64,000 nucleotides of DNA from Chitinophaga filiformis (GCF_021646545.1 NZ_JAKIRP010000017.1:62001-126000); one strand, 5' to 3'; shown: positions 1 through 8,993, counted from the stretch's first letter. A program made the numbers and translations. The notes: generated from the sequence alone by a model not told the origin.

Positions 1-24
1 GTGAGGGAATACCGTTAACGTCAT
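1..24 (-). CDS. possible start of the next gene in the exporter operon (partial)
   Basis: An ATG on the minus strand at 24-22 opens a frame reading MTLTVFPH that runs off the left edge. It lies about 11 bases downstream of the stop of the C39 exporter and would be co-transcribed with it. Only eight codons are visible, so identity is unknown. Partner genes of such exporters are often HlyD-like adaptors or peptide-modifying enzymes, but nothing here shows that. Confidence 0.25.
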
Positions 25-35
25 AATAATGGTTA

Positions 36-2234
36 TTACTGGCCTAGTTCCAGCTGGTTTTTAATAAGTTGATAATATGCGCCTCTGGCGGCTATTAGTT
101 CCTGGTGACTGCCATATTCAGCGATCTTCCCCTGGTCCATAACCACTATTTGATGTGCGTGTTTGACAGTACTGAGTCTATGGGCTACTATTACGACGGT
201 TTTTCCAGGGAAGAAATGTTCCAGACTATTAATAATAGCGCGCTCATTGTGTGCATCAAGGGAATTGGTGGCCTCGTCGAGGAAGATATAAGCGGGGTCG
301 CGATAGATCATTCTGGCAATCAACAGCCGTTGCTTCTGACCCTCGCTGAGACCATATCCGTCTTTTCCCACTACGGTATCATATCCAAATGGCATGGAGG
401 TAAAGAAATCATGTATATTGGCCATCTTGCAGGCGGTGTGAAGCCGTTCTGTATTCCTGTCGGAATTGCCGCAGTAGATATTATTGGCGATAGTGTCCAT
501 GAATATATAACCATCCTGCATAACTACGCCACATTGTCTGCGCCATGCTTTCGCATTTATGGAGGCGAGCGCTTGTTCACCGATCCTGATCTCTCCTTTA
601 ACAGGCGCATAAAACTTCAGTAGCAACTTCAGTAAAGTGGTTTTACCGCTGCCGCTCATGCCTACAATGGCTGTTATTTTTCCCGCCGGAATAGTGAGAT
701 GTATATCATCAAGTACAACAGAAGAGTGCTGATGCCCATACCGGAACTGTATATTGTTTAATCTGATATCCTGTCCGTTGCCTGTTAGCGCCGGCAGGAC
801 TGTTGTGTTTTGTTCATCTTCATTGGGTTCATGTTGTACTTCTGCCATCCGCTGCAAACTGAAAAGCGTGTTCTGAGAAGAGCGTATGAAGTCCGCCAGT
901 TGTAGTACCGGCGTGTTCAATTGCCCGCAGATGTACGTGACTGCCAGCATAGTGCCTAATGAAAGCTCGCCTTTGATCACAAGTATGGCAGCTAGGGACG
1001 TTATTATTACATTTTTGATCTCATTGATGAACAACCCGATACCTTGCATAAACTGGTCCATGCGCAGGGTCTCAAGTTTCAGCCCAAATGATCTTTCCTG
1101 TAGCTGTTGCCATTGAGTACTTTTTATTTCTTCGCTGCCCGTTAGTTTTATTTCCTGCATAGCGCCGAAGATCTCCAGCAGTATCTGCTGATTGGCGGCC
1201 AGCGCTTTGAATTTCTGCTGATCAAGCATTTTCCTTTTCTCCTGGAAAGAGTTCGCCCAGATAATAGAAGCAATGGCGCCTGTAACGAAAAGCAGAAAGA
1301 TCAGCAGATGATAATATAGCAATACACATCCCAGTACAAGTGTTGTTATAGCCGCCATCACAAAAGTGACAAAAACGGATGTCAGGAAGTCTTCTACCCG
1401 TTGATTGTCGGCAATGCGCTGCATGTTGTCGCCCGCATGCCGGTTATCAAAGAAGGGTAGTGGCAGTTGCATCAGCTTGAGGAGGAATGAACGCAGCATT
1501 TGTATGCTGATGCCCGTTCCCAGTTTATATAGCAGTCGTGCGCGGATAAAATCCATTACCATACGACCCAGGAACAGCATCAGTTGTCCGGCACATATTA
1601 ACAGTAACAAAGGAATATCGTGTGTCCTGATACCGCTGTCTGCTATTGCCCGCGTAAGCATCGGGATGACCAGTGAGCATCCTGCTGCAAGTATTAGCGT
1701 AGCGAAAACAGGAATGAGTTCTTTTTTATGTGCCCGCAGGTAAGGATATAAAGTTTTGAGCGAGACGACGGGTTCCGCTATGCTCTCCTGTGCATAGAAG
1801 CCTGCCGTCGGCTCCAGGAATAACGCCCTTCCGCTGGTACTTTCTTCCTCTTTCCGCCAGGCTTTCAGAAACTGTTCTTTCGTGTAGGTTATAGTGCGGC
1901 CAACAGCAGGATCAGCTACGTAAGCATGTGTGGCAGTAATACTATGCAGTACAACGAAGTGTTGCTTCTCCCAATGTAGTATACAAGGCAGGGGTGCTTT
2001 CTCTGACAATACTGTGAATGGCAGTTCTGCCGGAAATGTTTTGAACCCCAGGCTTTCTCCCGCAGCAACAAGGTCTGCTACCGTTACTCCCTGTCGTGTG
2101 CTCTTACTCAGTTCCCGCAGGTACTGTAAGGGGAACTGCCTGCCATAATGCGCTGCCACCATCTTCAGACAGGTGGGGCCACAATCCATAGCATCCGATT
2201 GTTTATAGCGTGGGAATTTTTTCGTGTTGAACAT
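36..2234 (-). CDS. C39-peptidase ABC exporter (bacteriocin/peptide type)
   Basis: 732-residue inner-membrane exporter that would remove a leader from a peptide and export it. The N-terminal C39 cysteine peptidase has its nucleophile in DCGPTC (Cys18), the catalytic His at QHFVVLH (about His92) and the Asp in VADPAVG (about 108). Next comes a transmembrane domain (about 165-450) and an ABC ATPase with Walker A GMSGSGKTTL, signature LSEGQKQR and Walker B AYIFLDEATNSLD. Length and order match the SunT/LagD class. It is transcribed away from the permease/TonB/ATPase genes, from a promoter back-to-back with theirs. No double-glycine precursor is visible in the window, so the cargo gene, if local, lies to the left. 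A lanthipeptide or other RiPP locus is plausible but unproven. Confidence 0.9.
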   Translation of the reverse strand: MFNTKKFPRYKQSDAMDCGPTCLKMVAAHYGRQFPLQYLRELSKSTRQGVTVADLVAAGESLGFKTFPAELPFTVLSEKAPLPCILHWEKQHFVVLHSITATHAYVADPAVGRTITYTKEQFLKAWRKEEESTSGRALFLEPTAGFYAQESIAEPVVSLKTLYPYLRAHKKELIPVFATLILAAGCSLVIPMLTRAIADSGIRTHDIPLLLLICAGQLMLFLGRMVMDFIRARLLYKLGTGISIQMLRSFLLKLMQLPLPFFDNRHAGDNMQRIADNQRVEDFLTSVFVTFVMAAITTLVLGCVLLYYHLLIFLLFVTGAIASIIWANSFQEKRKMLDQQKFKALAANQQILLEIFGAMQEIKLTGSEEIKSTQWQQLQERSFGLKLETLRMDQFMQGIGLFINEIKNVIITSLAAILVIKGELSLGTMLAVTYICGQLNTPVLQLADFIRSSQNTLFSLQRMAEVQHEPNEDEQNTTVLPALTGNGQDIRLNNIQFRYGHQHSSVVLDDIHLTIPAGKITAIVGMSGSGKTTLLKLLLKFYAPVKGEIRIGEQALASINAKAWRRQCGVVMQDGYIFMDTIANNIYCGNSDRNTERLHTACKMANIHDFFTSMPFGYDTVVGKDGYGLSEGQKQRLLIARMIYRDPAYIFLDEATNSLDAHNERAIINSLEHFFPGKTVVIVAHRLSTVKHAHQIVVMDQGKIAEYGSHQELIAARGAYYQLIKNQLELGQ

Positions 2235-2252
2235 GTGTCGGGTTTACAGGAC

Positions 2253-2282
2253 CAAATATAAATATTTGTAACGTTGTTGCAA
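2253..2282 (-). promoter_or_regulatory. promoter of the C39 exporter
   Basis: Read on the minus strand: TTG (2282-2280), 19 bases, then TATATTTG (2260-2253). This is an exact match to the Bacteroidota consensus TTG-N19-TAnnTTTG, and it lies about 20 bases before the exporter ATG. Confidence 0.65.
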
Positions 2283-2306
2283 ATAGTAAAATCTCCCTTA
2301 TATTTA
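2277..2306 (+). promoter_or_regulatory. promoter of the permease/TonB/ATPase operon
   Basis: TTG at 2277-2279, 19 bases, then TATATTTA at 2299-2306, one base off TAnnTTTG. Its -33 triplet directly abuts the -33 triplet of the opposing promoter (TTG then CAA at 2277-2282). The predicted leader is about 105 bases and contains the GC-rich hairpin at 2365-2386. Confidence 0.55.
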
Positions 2307-2364
2307 CATCCGTGAAATTTTATATCACGTACTGTTAAAACAGACGCAACAAACGTCGTATTCC

Positions 2365-2386
2365 GCCGGGTGAGGCCTCGCCCGGC
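2365..2386 (+). promoter_or_regulatory. GC-rich hairpin in the 5' leader
   Basis: GCCGGGTGAG and CTCGCCCGGC form a ten-pair stem (one G-T wobble) around a two-base centre. It sits 31 bases before the first permease ATG. There is no U-run after it, so it is not a simple terminator. It may control or stabilise the leader. Confidence 0.35.
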
Positions 2387-2417
2387 AACATGATTCTATT
2401 GCTATAACCAAGCTTGT

Positions 2418-3815
2418 ATGCTAAGAACTGTAATCGTCAAAGAATTACGGATGAGCCTTCGTATGCCCGCTATTTACGTTGTTTCGCTCATCTTTTGCAC
2501 GCTGTTGTGCGGGGCGCTGATCACAGCGCAGCGCTCACAGTATATGCGGCTGCGTGAGCAACAACAGGCAGAGGCTACCTTCCGTCATCAGTGGGAGACA
2601 CTGGATGTTGATAATGCACATGGTGCAGCTCATTATGGTACCTATGTTTTCAGCCGGCCTACCCTGTTATACTTTTTTGATAAAGGCATCACAGATTTCA
2701 CCGGTAATATTTACCGGATAGAGGCCCATAAACAACACGGTTTTCTTGCTCCTCCTGTACCTGTCTCTGGCAGCTATATACGGTTCGGTAGCCTGACAAT
2801 TGCGACGGTATTACAGCTATTCCTGCCATTGTTCCTGATCTTTCTCTGTTTCGACATGTACACCAGCGAAAGGGAATCGGGCACATTACCACTCCTGCAA
2901 TTACAGGGAGCCGGCAACAGTTTACTATTAAAGGGAAAAGCCGTTGCAGCAACCTTGCTGGCAGTATTGCTGCTTTCTATCGGATGGATTACACTGGTGC
3001 CTTTATTCATGATGCAGTTGCATACGCAGTATATACATATGGGCAGCCTAGCAGGACTGCTGGCCGCTTATTTTATGTATGCCGCCTTTTTTTCCCTGCT
3101 GAGTATAATGATCTCTTCCATCGCAAAACGTTCAGGTACGGCCTTACTGGTTTTGTTGATGATATGGCTCACGGCGGTGATCTTGTTACCAAGGGTGATG
3201 TCGGTGATAGCCGAAGGAAGAGTACAGTTGCCCTCTCATTTCATAGTACAAAAGAAAATGTCAGACGCTGAGAAGTTCGGGCTTGACGGAAAATCGCCCA
3301 GGGCGATGCGCCAGCAACACTTCAACGATTCCCTGCTGAAAAAGTATCAGGTGGACAGCATCTCTTATCTGCCTGTTAATGCAGCTGCCTTGTGGATGCA
3401 GGCTGCTGAGGATTATAATGAGCTTATCTATGAAGTTTATATAGGCGGTGTGGATAGTCTGATCCGGGAGCAGAATGCTTATGTGGCCTATGCAAGATGG
3501 ATAGACCCGTTTATAGCATTACGTGAAATATCTATGGGACTTTGCGGTACCGATCTCAATGCCGCCCTGCATTTCCAGCGTACTGCCCGCATTTACAGGA
3601 ATGATTTTATCCGCCAGCTGAACCATAAACTGGCGGAAGGAGGAAAAGTAACACCGGATTTTTACAGGCAAATGCGTCCATTCGTTTACACGCCACCCAC
3701 AACAGAGAGTGTCTATAAAAGATTGGCGCCTGCCTTTATGGCTTTGGCCGCATGGCTATGCATTCCACTGGTTGGACTATTTTTTTTAAACAGGCGTAAA
3801 ACAATATTGTACTGA
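2418..3815 (+). CDS. ABC-2 permease, DUF3526 type (first of two)
   Basis: 465-residue inner-membrane protein. An N-terminal membrane anchor follows MLRTVIVKELRMSLR. A periplasmic segment of about 100 residues comes next, then a cluster of helices (about 125-260) containing the ABC-2 motif YTSERESGTLPLL, a second soluble segment, and a C-terminal helix. This is the layout of NosY-like permeases with DUF3526. Its stop overlaps the start of the second permease by one base (TGATG), indicating translational coupling. With that permease and the ATPase at 7391 it should form one ABC transporter. The TonB receptor lying between them suggests a task at the cell envelope, such as moving a peptide or metal chelate or giving self-protection. 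Confidence 0.8.
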   Translation: MLRTVIVKELRMSLRMPAIYVVSLIFCTLLCGALITAQRSQYMRLREQQQAEATFRHQWETLDVDNAHGAAHYGTYVFSRPTLLYFFDKGITDFTGNIYRIEAHKQHGFLAPPVPVSGSYIRFGSLTIATVLQLFLPLFLIFLCFDMYTSERESGTLPLLQLQGAGNSLLLKGKAVAATLLAVLLLSIGWITLVPLFMMQLHTQYIHMGSLAGLLAAYFMYAAFFSLLSIMISSIAKRSGTALLVLLMIWLTAVILLPRVMSVIAEGRVQLPSHFIVQKKMSDAEKFGLDGKSPRAMRQQHFNDSLLKKYQVDSISYLPVNAAALWMQAAEDYNELIYEVYIGGVDSLIREQNAYVAYARWIDPFIALREISMGLCGTDLNAALHFQRTARIYRNDFIRQLNHKLAEGGKVTPDFYRQMRPFVYTPPTTESVYKRLAPAFMALAAWLCIPLVGLFFLNRRKTILY

Positions 3816-5230
3816 TGTCTCAGTTCTTCACTATACTTCGCTTCGAATGGCAGTGGTTATTACGTCACCGTTTGCTCTTCCCGCTTGCATTACTGTTGTT
3901 GGTTACAGGAAGCGGTGCATTATATTATGGGCATACGGTGGTACAGGAAAGAAAGAATACGCAGCACGCTATACTTACAAACGATACGCATCGTTTCGAT
4001 AGCCTTGTATATAAACTGGCTACAGCAGATACAATGACTGCTGAAGGGAAAAGTACTTACAGGCAGTTGTCTCATCCTGCCGTAGTGCAATTCCAGCTGA
4101 AACCTGCCGCTGTATTACCTGTTGCGCCGCTTTCCATGCTATCGCTGGGGGTAAGCGATATTGCCGGTTACTATCATCGGCTGGAAGTGAACTGGAGTTA
4201 TCTGCACAGCGAAGAAAAGATCAACAATCCTTTGAAGCTGTTGACAGGTAATATTGACCTGGCTTTTCTACTTGTCTATATATTTCCCTTACTACTGGTT
4301 GGGCTGAGTTATAATATCATTTCACGCGAGCAGGAACGCGGTACGCTGTATTTATTCCTCGTGCAGGAGGGAAAGGTCTCGGTATTGCTGCTGGCAAGGA
4401 TACTGGTAAGATGGATCCTGTTCTTTGTAACCTTTATGTTGCTGGCCATTGCCGCTCCCATTATACAAGGTGATGGCTGGCATGAATTATTATCCTGGAG
4501 TATCATTACTGCCGCCTATACACTTTTCTGGTGTATGCTGATCTGCCTCATTGCTGCTTTCGGCAAGTCTTCCACTTTTAATATCGCTGCCATGACGACG
4601 GTGTGGGTGCTTTTGCTGATTCTGCTGCCGGCGCTTTCCCGTTTAATGACAGAGGATAAGAAGGTCACCACCCACGCCGCTACAGTTGCTGCTGAACAAA
4701 GAGAGCAGGAGTGGGAATTGTGGGATATGCCTAAGAAAGCGCTCCTGGATAGTTTCTACAACCATTATCCTGGGTACAGGGACGCCGCAGCTTATGACAC
4801 GAGCGCTGCCAGTTCACGACGGCTCATGGCTTATTATGACATGGTAACGCAGCGGATGGACCGTTTTGTGGCAAACGATGAAGCTATCAGGAAACAAGCG
4901 CAGGCTGATATGGAAACAGGCTACTACTATAATCCCGCAGTGTATACGCAATCGCTGTTTAACCAGGTGGCTCACACCGACGTAGCTGACTACAGCCATT
5001 ATGAAGAAGAGATAAAAGTCTTTCACCAGCGATGGAAAGCATATTTCTTTCCTTTCTTTTTCGGCAACAGCGTGCTCTCTCCGGCGGATTATACCAGGAT
5101 ACCGGTCTTTCACCATACTCCAATCCCTGTTCGTAAGAACATCCTATGGGGAGCGCTTTATTTGCTGTCGCTCTCTCTGTTAACAGGCTTTGCTGCTTTT
5201 TATCTGCTCAGGAACCAGTCCCACCGTTAA
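3815..5230 (+). CDS. ABC-2 permease, DUF3526 type (second of two)
   Basis: 471-residue paralogue of the preceding gene with the same plan: an N-terminal anchor, a periplasmic loop, a helix block with the ABC-2 motif ISREQERGTLYLFL (about 168-181), a second large loop with many Tyr and Asp, and a C-terminal helix. The ATG overlaps the previous stop in TGATG. The two permeases probably form a heterodimer served by the ATPase at 7391. The substrate cannot be read from sequence. Confidence 0.8.
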   Translation: MSQFFTILRFEWQWLLRHRLLFPLALLLLVTGSGALYYGHTVVQERKNTQHAILTNDTHRFDSLVYKLATADTMTAEGKSTYRQLSHPAVVQFQLKPAAVLPVAPLSMLSLGVSDIAGYYHRLEVNWSYLHSEEKINNPLKLLTGNIDLAFLLVYIFPLLLVGLSYNIISREQERGTLYLFLVQEGKVSVLLLARILVRWILFFVTFMLLAIAAPIIQGDGWHELLSWSIITAAYTLFWCMLICLIAAFGKSSTFNIAAMTTVWVLLLILLPALSRLMTEDKKVTTHAATVAAEQREQEWELWDMPKKALLDSFYNHYPGYRDAAAYDTSAASSRRLMAYYDMVTQRMDRFVANDEAIRKQAQADMETGYYYNPAVYTQSLFNQVAHTDVADYSHYEEEIKVFHQRWKAYFFPFFFGNSVLSPADYTRIPVFHHTPIPVRKNILWGALYLLSLSLLTGFAAFYLLRNQSHR

Positions 5231-5240
5231 ATCATGCTCT

Positions 5241-7373
5241 ATGAATAAAATGTACTGTTTATTGTTTTTTTCTTTTTTTGTTACACTGACCGTGCAGGCG
5301 CAACACTCCGGCGATTCCATAAAGGTCAGGCACCTGAAGCAGGTCAACGTCGAAACGCGCAAGCGTACCGTGAAATCCGACAGTATCTCTGCCACGCTGA
5401 AACTGGGAGGGCGTCTGCTGGAAACACCGCAGAACATTACCGGTATAATCAATCGCCTGCTGCAATTGCAAGGTGGTTTTGAAATGAAAGATGCTTTACG
5501 TAATGCCAGTGGTGTATATCTTTCTACTGATAATGTTTTTTCTGGCGCTAACACCATTACCATGCGCGGGTTCAATGCCAATATTTCCCGTAATGGTCTC
5601 ATTGGTGGTAACACTTACGAAAATTCACAGGAGGATGAATCTATTATAGAAAGTGTGGAGGTCATAAAAGGTCCCGCGGGCTTTATCAATGGTTACGGAG
5701 AACCGGGAGGCGCTATAAATGTGGTAACAAAAACACCCGGGAAAGCAAAGATCTTAAATGTTACTGCCACTGCAGGGTCTTTTAACTTTTATCGTGCGGC
5801 TGTGGATATAGGTGTCGCCATCAGAGAAAAAGGTTTCTCCTATCGTGTGAATGGTGCAGTAGAAACACAGGACTACTTCGTAGACTGGTTCAGCAAGAAC
5901 AAGTATGTATTGTCGCCCGTCATACAGTACAATTTTAGCAAACGTACCTACCTGCTGGCAGAATACAACATGATACTCAGCCGTGCGAAAAATGGTACGC
6001 AGTTCACTAAAGGCGCATATGACAGTACTATCCTGAAAGATGACCGTAACAGCAACTATATGGGCGATCCCGGGCTGCCTGTATCCCGGGCAGATGAACA
6101 TACAGTAAGGCTGCAATTTGTACATGCCTTGAACGATAACTGGAAGCTGACTTCACAGTCCTCATTTAAAAGATCGCCTTTCGATCAATGGACGTTCTAC
6201 AAGGGAGGCACTTTCAATGCCGTAAGTTTTAATGCAGACGGCACTACTACCCGCAGCTCTTTCAACCATCGCAGAAGGGGACTAACAGGTTCTTCTCAGC
6301 TCTTCCTGAATGGTACATTCAAAACAGGACAGTTAATTACACATAGGGTGCTCACCGGCCTGGATTATACTAATTCGCAGGATTCCATTTACCAGGCGGT
6401 GGGATCAAAATTGTTCCCCTTTGACCAGTATCACCTGAAGTATGGAGAGAATACCGACAGCCTGCGATTGTTTAATAAGCTGTATACCTACAACACTTCC
6501 AATGAATGGCTGGCTGCTTATGCGTATGATGCCGTGAATATTGGTAAGAAGGTGATCGTTTCCTTCGGCGGACGCTTTACCTATAATGAAGTATCCAGGA
6601 GAAGCTATTCCGCTCCTTTGAATAAAAGTTATTACTATAAGTCCTTCACACCAAGAGCAGGCATCACTTGGATGATCATGAACAGTATGAGCCTGTACGC
6701 TTTATATGACCAGTCTTTCCAGCCACAGGTGGGCGTCAATGCTAATGGAGAACTATATGTCCCGCTGAGAAGCGCAAATACAGAGGCTGGCGTCAAAAAG
6801 GAATGGTTCAGTGGCCTGCTGTCAACTACTGTATCCGGATATATTATCAGGCGTAACAATGTCTTGTCTTATGATGCTGCGATAGGAATGTCACGTCAGA
6901 TAGGGCAGGTAAGAAGTAAAGGACTGGAGCTGGATGTATTGGGCATGCCTGTGGATAACCTGACGGTCTCCGCGAACTATGCATTGTTGTCATCCATCAT
7001 CAGTGAAGACGCCAATGAGGCCAATGTAGGTAAACGGTATGCAAGAGGTCCTAAGCAACAGATCAATGCCTGGTTAATGTATGGTATTAAGAATGGAATT
7101 CTCAAAGGACTGTCTTTCAGCCTTGGAGAAACAACTGTTATTGGAAGAGGAACTGCCGCAGGGACAGACATGCCTGATTACACAAAGCTGGACGCCAGTA
7201 TTGGATATGACCGCGGAAAGTATTTCGTCCGCGTTTTACTGGACAATATCACTAGTGAGCGGTATATGGCTTCCGGCGATAGAAAAGCAGGTAACTCCTC
7301 AACGGGTATGTGGTATTATACGGAAGGTGCGCCTTTCAGTGGCAAAGTGCAGGTGGGTATCCGTTTATTTTAA
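5241..7373 (+). CDS. TonB-dependent siderophore-type receptor
   Basis: 710-residue outer-membrane receptor. I start it at the ATG at 5241 because a clean signal peptide follows (MNKMYCLLFF...VQAQ); an in-frame start 51 bases earlier would bury it. The plug domain contains NITGIINRLLQLQGG, ITMRGFNANISRNG and VEVIKGPAGFINGYGEPGG, typical of TonB siderophore receptors. The rest is a barrel ending in aromatic QVGIRLF. Unlike most SusC-type receptors it has no carboxypeptidase-like N-terminal domain. Lying inside an ABC-2 transporter operon 10 bases after a permease, it probably handles the same compound as the transporter: an iron chelate or a siderophore-like peptide. Confidence 0.85.
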   Translation: MNKMYCLLFFSFFVTLTVQAQHSGDSIKVRHLKQVNVETRKRTVKSDSISATLKLGGRLLETPQNITGIINRLLQLQGGFEMKDALRNASGVYLSTDNVFSGANTITMRGFNANISRNGLIGGNTYENSQEDESIIESVEVIKGPAGFINGYGEPGGAINVVTKTPGKAKILNVTATAGSFNFYRAAVDIGVAIREKGFSYRVNGAVETQDYFVDWFSKNKYVLSPVIQYNFSKRTYLLAEYNMILSRAKNGTQFTKGAYDSTILKDDRNSNYMGDPGLPVSRADEHTVRLQFVHALNDNWKLTSQSSFKRSPFDQWTFYKGGTFNAVSFNADGTTTRSSFNHRRRGLTGSSQLFLNGTFKTGQLITHRVLTGLDYTNSQDSIYQAVGSKLFPFDQYHLKYGENTDSLRLFNKLYTYNTSNEWLAAYAYDAVNIGKKVIVSFGGRFTYNEVSRRSYSAPLNKSYYYKSFTPRAGITWMIMNSMSLYALYDQSFQPQVGVNANGELYVPLRSANTEAGVKKEWFSGLLSTTVSGYIIRRNNVLSYDAAIGMSRQIGQVRSKGLELDVLGMPVDNLTVSANYALLSSIISEDANEANVGKRYARGPKQQINAWLMYGIKNGILKGLSFSLGETTVIGRGTAAGTDMPDYTKLDASIGYDRGKYFVRVLLDNITSERYMASGDRKAGNSSTGMWYYTEGAPFSGKVQVGIRLF

Positions 7374-7390
7374 TCTGAAATCAATATATC

Positions 7391-8086
7391 ATGTTACAGG
7401 CAACTGCTCTAACTAAACAATATGGCGCCTATACGGCATTGCACGGATTGGACCTGACGGTAAATAAGGGGGAGATCTTTTGTATGCTGGGGCAAAACGG
7501 CGCGGGTAAGACCACTACTGTAAATATCTTTCTGGGTTTTACAGCTGCCACATCCGGTACTGCCGCGATCAATGGCAAAGTAGTTAGTACTGCTGATCCG
7601 ATTACACGGAAATATACGGCGTATATACCGGAAGTAGTGATGTTGTACAGCCATTTTACCGGTCTTGAAAACCTTGACTTCTTTAGCCGGCTGGCCGGCA
7701 ATGCTTACAAGAGAGGTATGCTGGAGCAGTATCTTTCACAGGCCGGTTTGCAGCCATCCGCTTTCCATCAGCGGGTAGGCACTTACTCAAAAGGAATGCG
7801 GCAGAAAGTGGGGATCGCCATCGCGCTGGCGAAACATGCAGACGTAGTCTTTATGGATGAGCCTACAAGTGGACTGGATCCTAAAGCGACCAGTGAATTT
7901 ACGGATATTGTTAAAGCACTGGGCGAACAGGGAAAGAGTGTGTTCATTGCGACACATGATATTTTTAACGCGGTCAACCTGGCTACCACGATCGGTATTA
8001 TGAAAGAGGGGAGGCTGGTACACACCCTGCAGGTAAGTGATATTGATGCCGCAGAGTTGCAGAAAATCTATCTGGAAATGATATAA
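7391..8086 (+). CDS. ABC transporter ATP-binding protein
   Basis: 231-residue ATPase with Walker A GQNGAGKTTT (about 34-43), a Q-loop near 80, signature YSKGMRQKVGIA, Walker B VVFMDEPTSGLD and switch His in ATHDIF. It is of the CcmA/NosF class that works with ABC-2 permeases, so the two DUF3526 permeases at the start of this operon are the obvious partners. It begins 17 bases after the TonB receptor stop. Its C-terminus lacks a long regulatory extension. Confidence 0.85.
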   Translation: MLQATALTKQYGAYTALHGLDLTVNKGEIFCMLGQNGAGKTTTVNIFLGFTAATSGTAAINGKVVSTADPITRKYTAYIPEVVMLYSHFTGLENLDFFSRLAGNAYKRGMLEQYLSQAGLQPSAFHQRVGTYSKGMRQKVGIAIALAKHADVVFMDEPTSGLDPKATSEFTDIVKALGEQGKSVFIATHDIFNAVNLATTIGIMKEGRLVHTLQVSDIDAAELQKIYLEMI

Positions 8087-8105
8087 CAACTTTGCTATTA
8101 TTAAG

Positions 8106-8140
8106 AATTAATCATATATTGTGTATGATTAATTTTTTAA
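8106..8140 (+). terminator. hairpin with T-run after the ABC ATPase
   Basis: AATTAATCATA at 8106-8116 and TATGATTAATT at 8124-8134 are perfect inverted arms around TATTGTG, followed by a run of T. It could end the transporter operon or partly attenuate transcription into the small gene at 8161. As an AT-rich palindrome it could also be an operator. Confidence 0.5.
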
Positions 8141-8160
8141 CCCGAATCACATTTTATCTT

Positions 8161-8478
8161 ATGAAGAAAGTTGTCCCTTTTGCATTGTTATTGTGCATGT
8201 CCCTGTCTTTTTCCGGATTAAACGCTGCTGACAGCCACTCACTGAAAGCTCCTTTAAAACAAGAAGCTGCAAAGCCTATGATTGAAGGTGTCCTGGAGGG
8301 TAGTCCCTATGGGCCTATTTATTGGAGTATCAACTCTGGTACAATAACGTATTCCAATAACGGAACCTACTATGGTCCTTATACATTCTCTGGTAATCAG
8401 GCTGCAGGTCCAAAAGCGCTGGGTATCATATATGTTACCTTAGTTAATGGCAGCCCGGTTTTTACCACTATCTGGTAA
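8161..8478 (+). CDS. small exported Gly/Tyr/Asn-rich protein
   Basis: 105 residues starting at MKKVVPFALL with a clear signal peptide ending near GLNAAD. A start 69 bases upstream would put extra codons across the hairpin at 8106-8134 and is unlikely. The mature part has a short Lys/Ala stretch and then a Gly, Ser, Asn and Tyr-rich segment (YGPIYWSINSG, NNGTYYGPYTFSG) ending in Trp. No known domain was recognised. Its place behind the transporter suggests a secreted or periplasmic accessory. It lacks a double-glycine leader, so it is not an obvious substrate of the C39 exporter. Confidence 0.6.
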   Translation: MKKVVPFALLLCMSLSFSGLNAADSHSLKAPLKQEAAKPMIEGVLEGSPYGPIYWSINSGTITYSNNGTYYGPYTFSGNQAAGPKALGIIYVTLVNGSPVFTTIW

Positions 8479-8688
8479 TTGATAATTCCACTTTACAAGT
8501 TCCGCCCCATATATACAGAGCGAAACTTGCCAAAGTGAAATTCCTGTCCGATGAGTATGCAAAATACTCCGTTATAATGAGTTAAATAAGCGTAGTACTG
8601 CTGAAGATACTGCGTAGAAGTACGGATATTTCTGATGTGATATAAATCCGTACAAGCGCACAACAATAGAGGCTACATGTATTTTGAT

Positions 8689-8735
8689 GGTCTGGAAAAG
8701 GAGCTTTCCGAAGCTCCTTTTCCAGACCTTTATAT
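8689..8735 (+). terminator. strong intrinsic terminator
   Basis: Arms of 18 bases, starting GGTCTGGAAAAGGAGC at 8689 and ending CTCCTTTTCCAGACC at 8728, pair perfectly around TCCG. TTTATATTTT follows. The stretch 8479-8688 between it and the small exported gene holds no convincing gene. Confidence 0.75.
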
Positions 8736-8765
8736 TTTAACACCAATACAACCCGCAACATCAAA

Positions 8766-8876
8766 ATGACCAGATTAAAACAGATCATCATGCAAAAAAG
8801 CAGCTATCGTGAAATAGTATGGGCGCTGCTTGTGATCGCTCTTATACTGTTAGCAGCATCCCGCCTGAAAAGATAA
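8766..8876 (+). CDS. candidate 36-residue single-helix membrane peptide
   Basis: An ATG at 8766 (or at 8790 in the same frame) opens a 36-residue (or 28-residue) product. It has a basic N-terminus, then a hydrophobic helix (VWALLVIALILLAA) and a basic end SRLKR. It stands alone between a strong terminator (8689-8735) and another hairpin (8920-8956), as a separate small transcript would. There is no recognisable family, and chance cannot be excluded at this length. Confidence 0.35.
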   Translation: MTRLKQIIMQKSSYREIVWALLVIALILLAASRLKR

Positions 8877-8919
8877 GACAACACGCCCTTTGTTACCCTT
8901 TTTAATGTACCTTTATACA

Positions 8920-8956
8920 TATCCCCCTGGCATTTCGAGCTGCCGGGGGGATATTT
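8920..8956 (+). terminator. intrinsic terminator-like hairpin
   Basis: TATCCCCCTGGCA pairs with TGCCGGGGGGATA around a short spacer, and ATTTTG follows. It is correctly placed to end a transcript of the small ORF at 8766-8876. Confidence 0.55.
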
Positions 8957-8993
8957 TGAATAATATGCCAATAAGACATGGCAGCAGTAAATT

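Noticed and set aside
5241..8086. Classical iron-siderophore ABC uptake (FecCD-type)
   Set aside because: The permeases are ABC-2/DUF3526, not FecCD, and no periplasmic binding protein is present.
1..8478. A complete lanthipeptide cluster
   Set aside because: No LanB, LanC, LanM or precursor with a double-Gly leader is in the window; only the exporter class hints at it.
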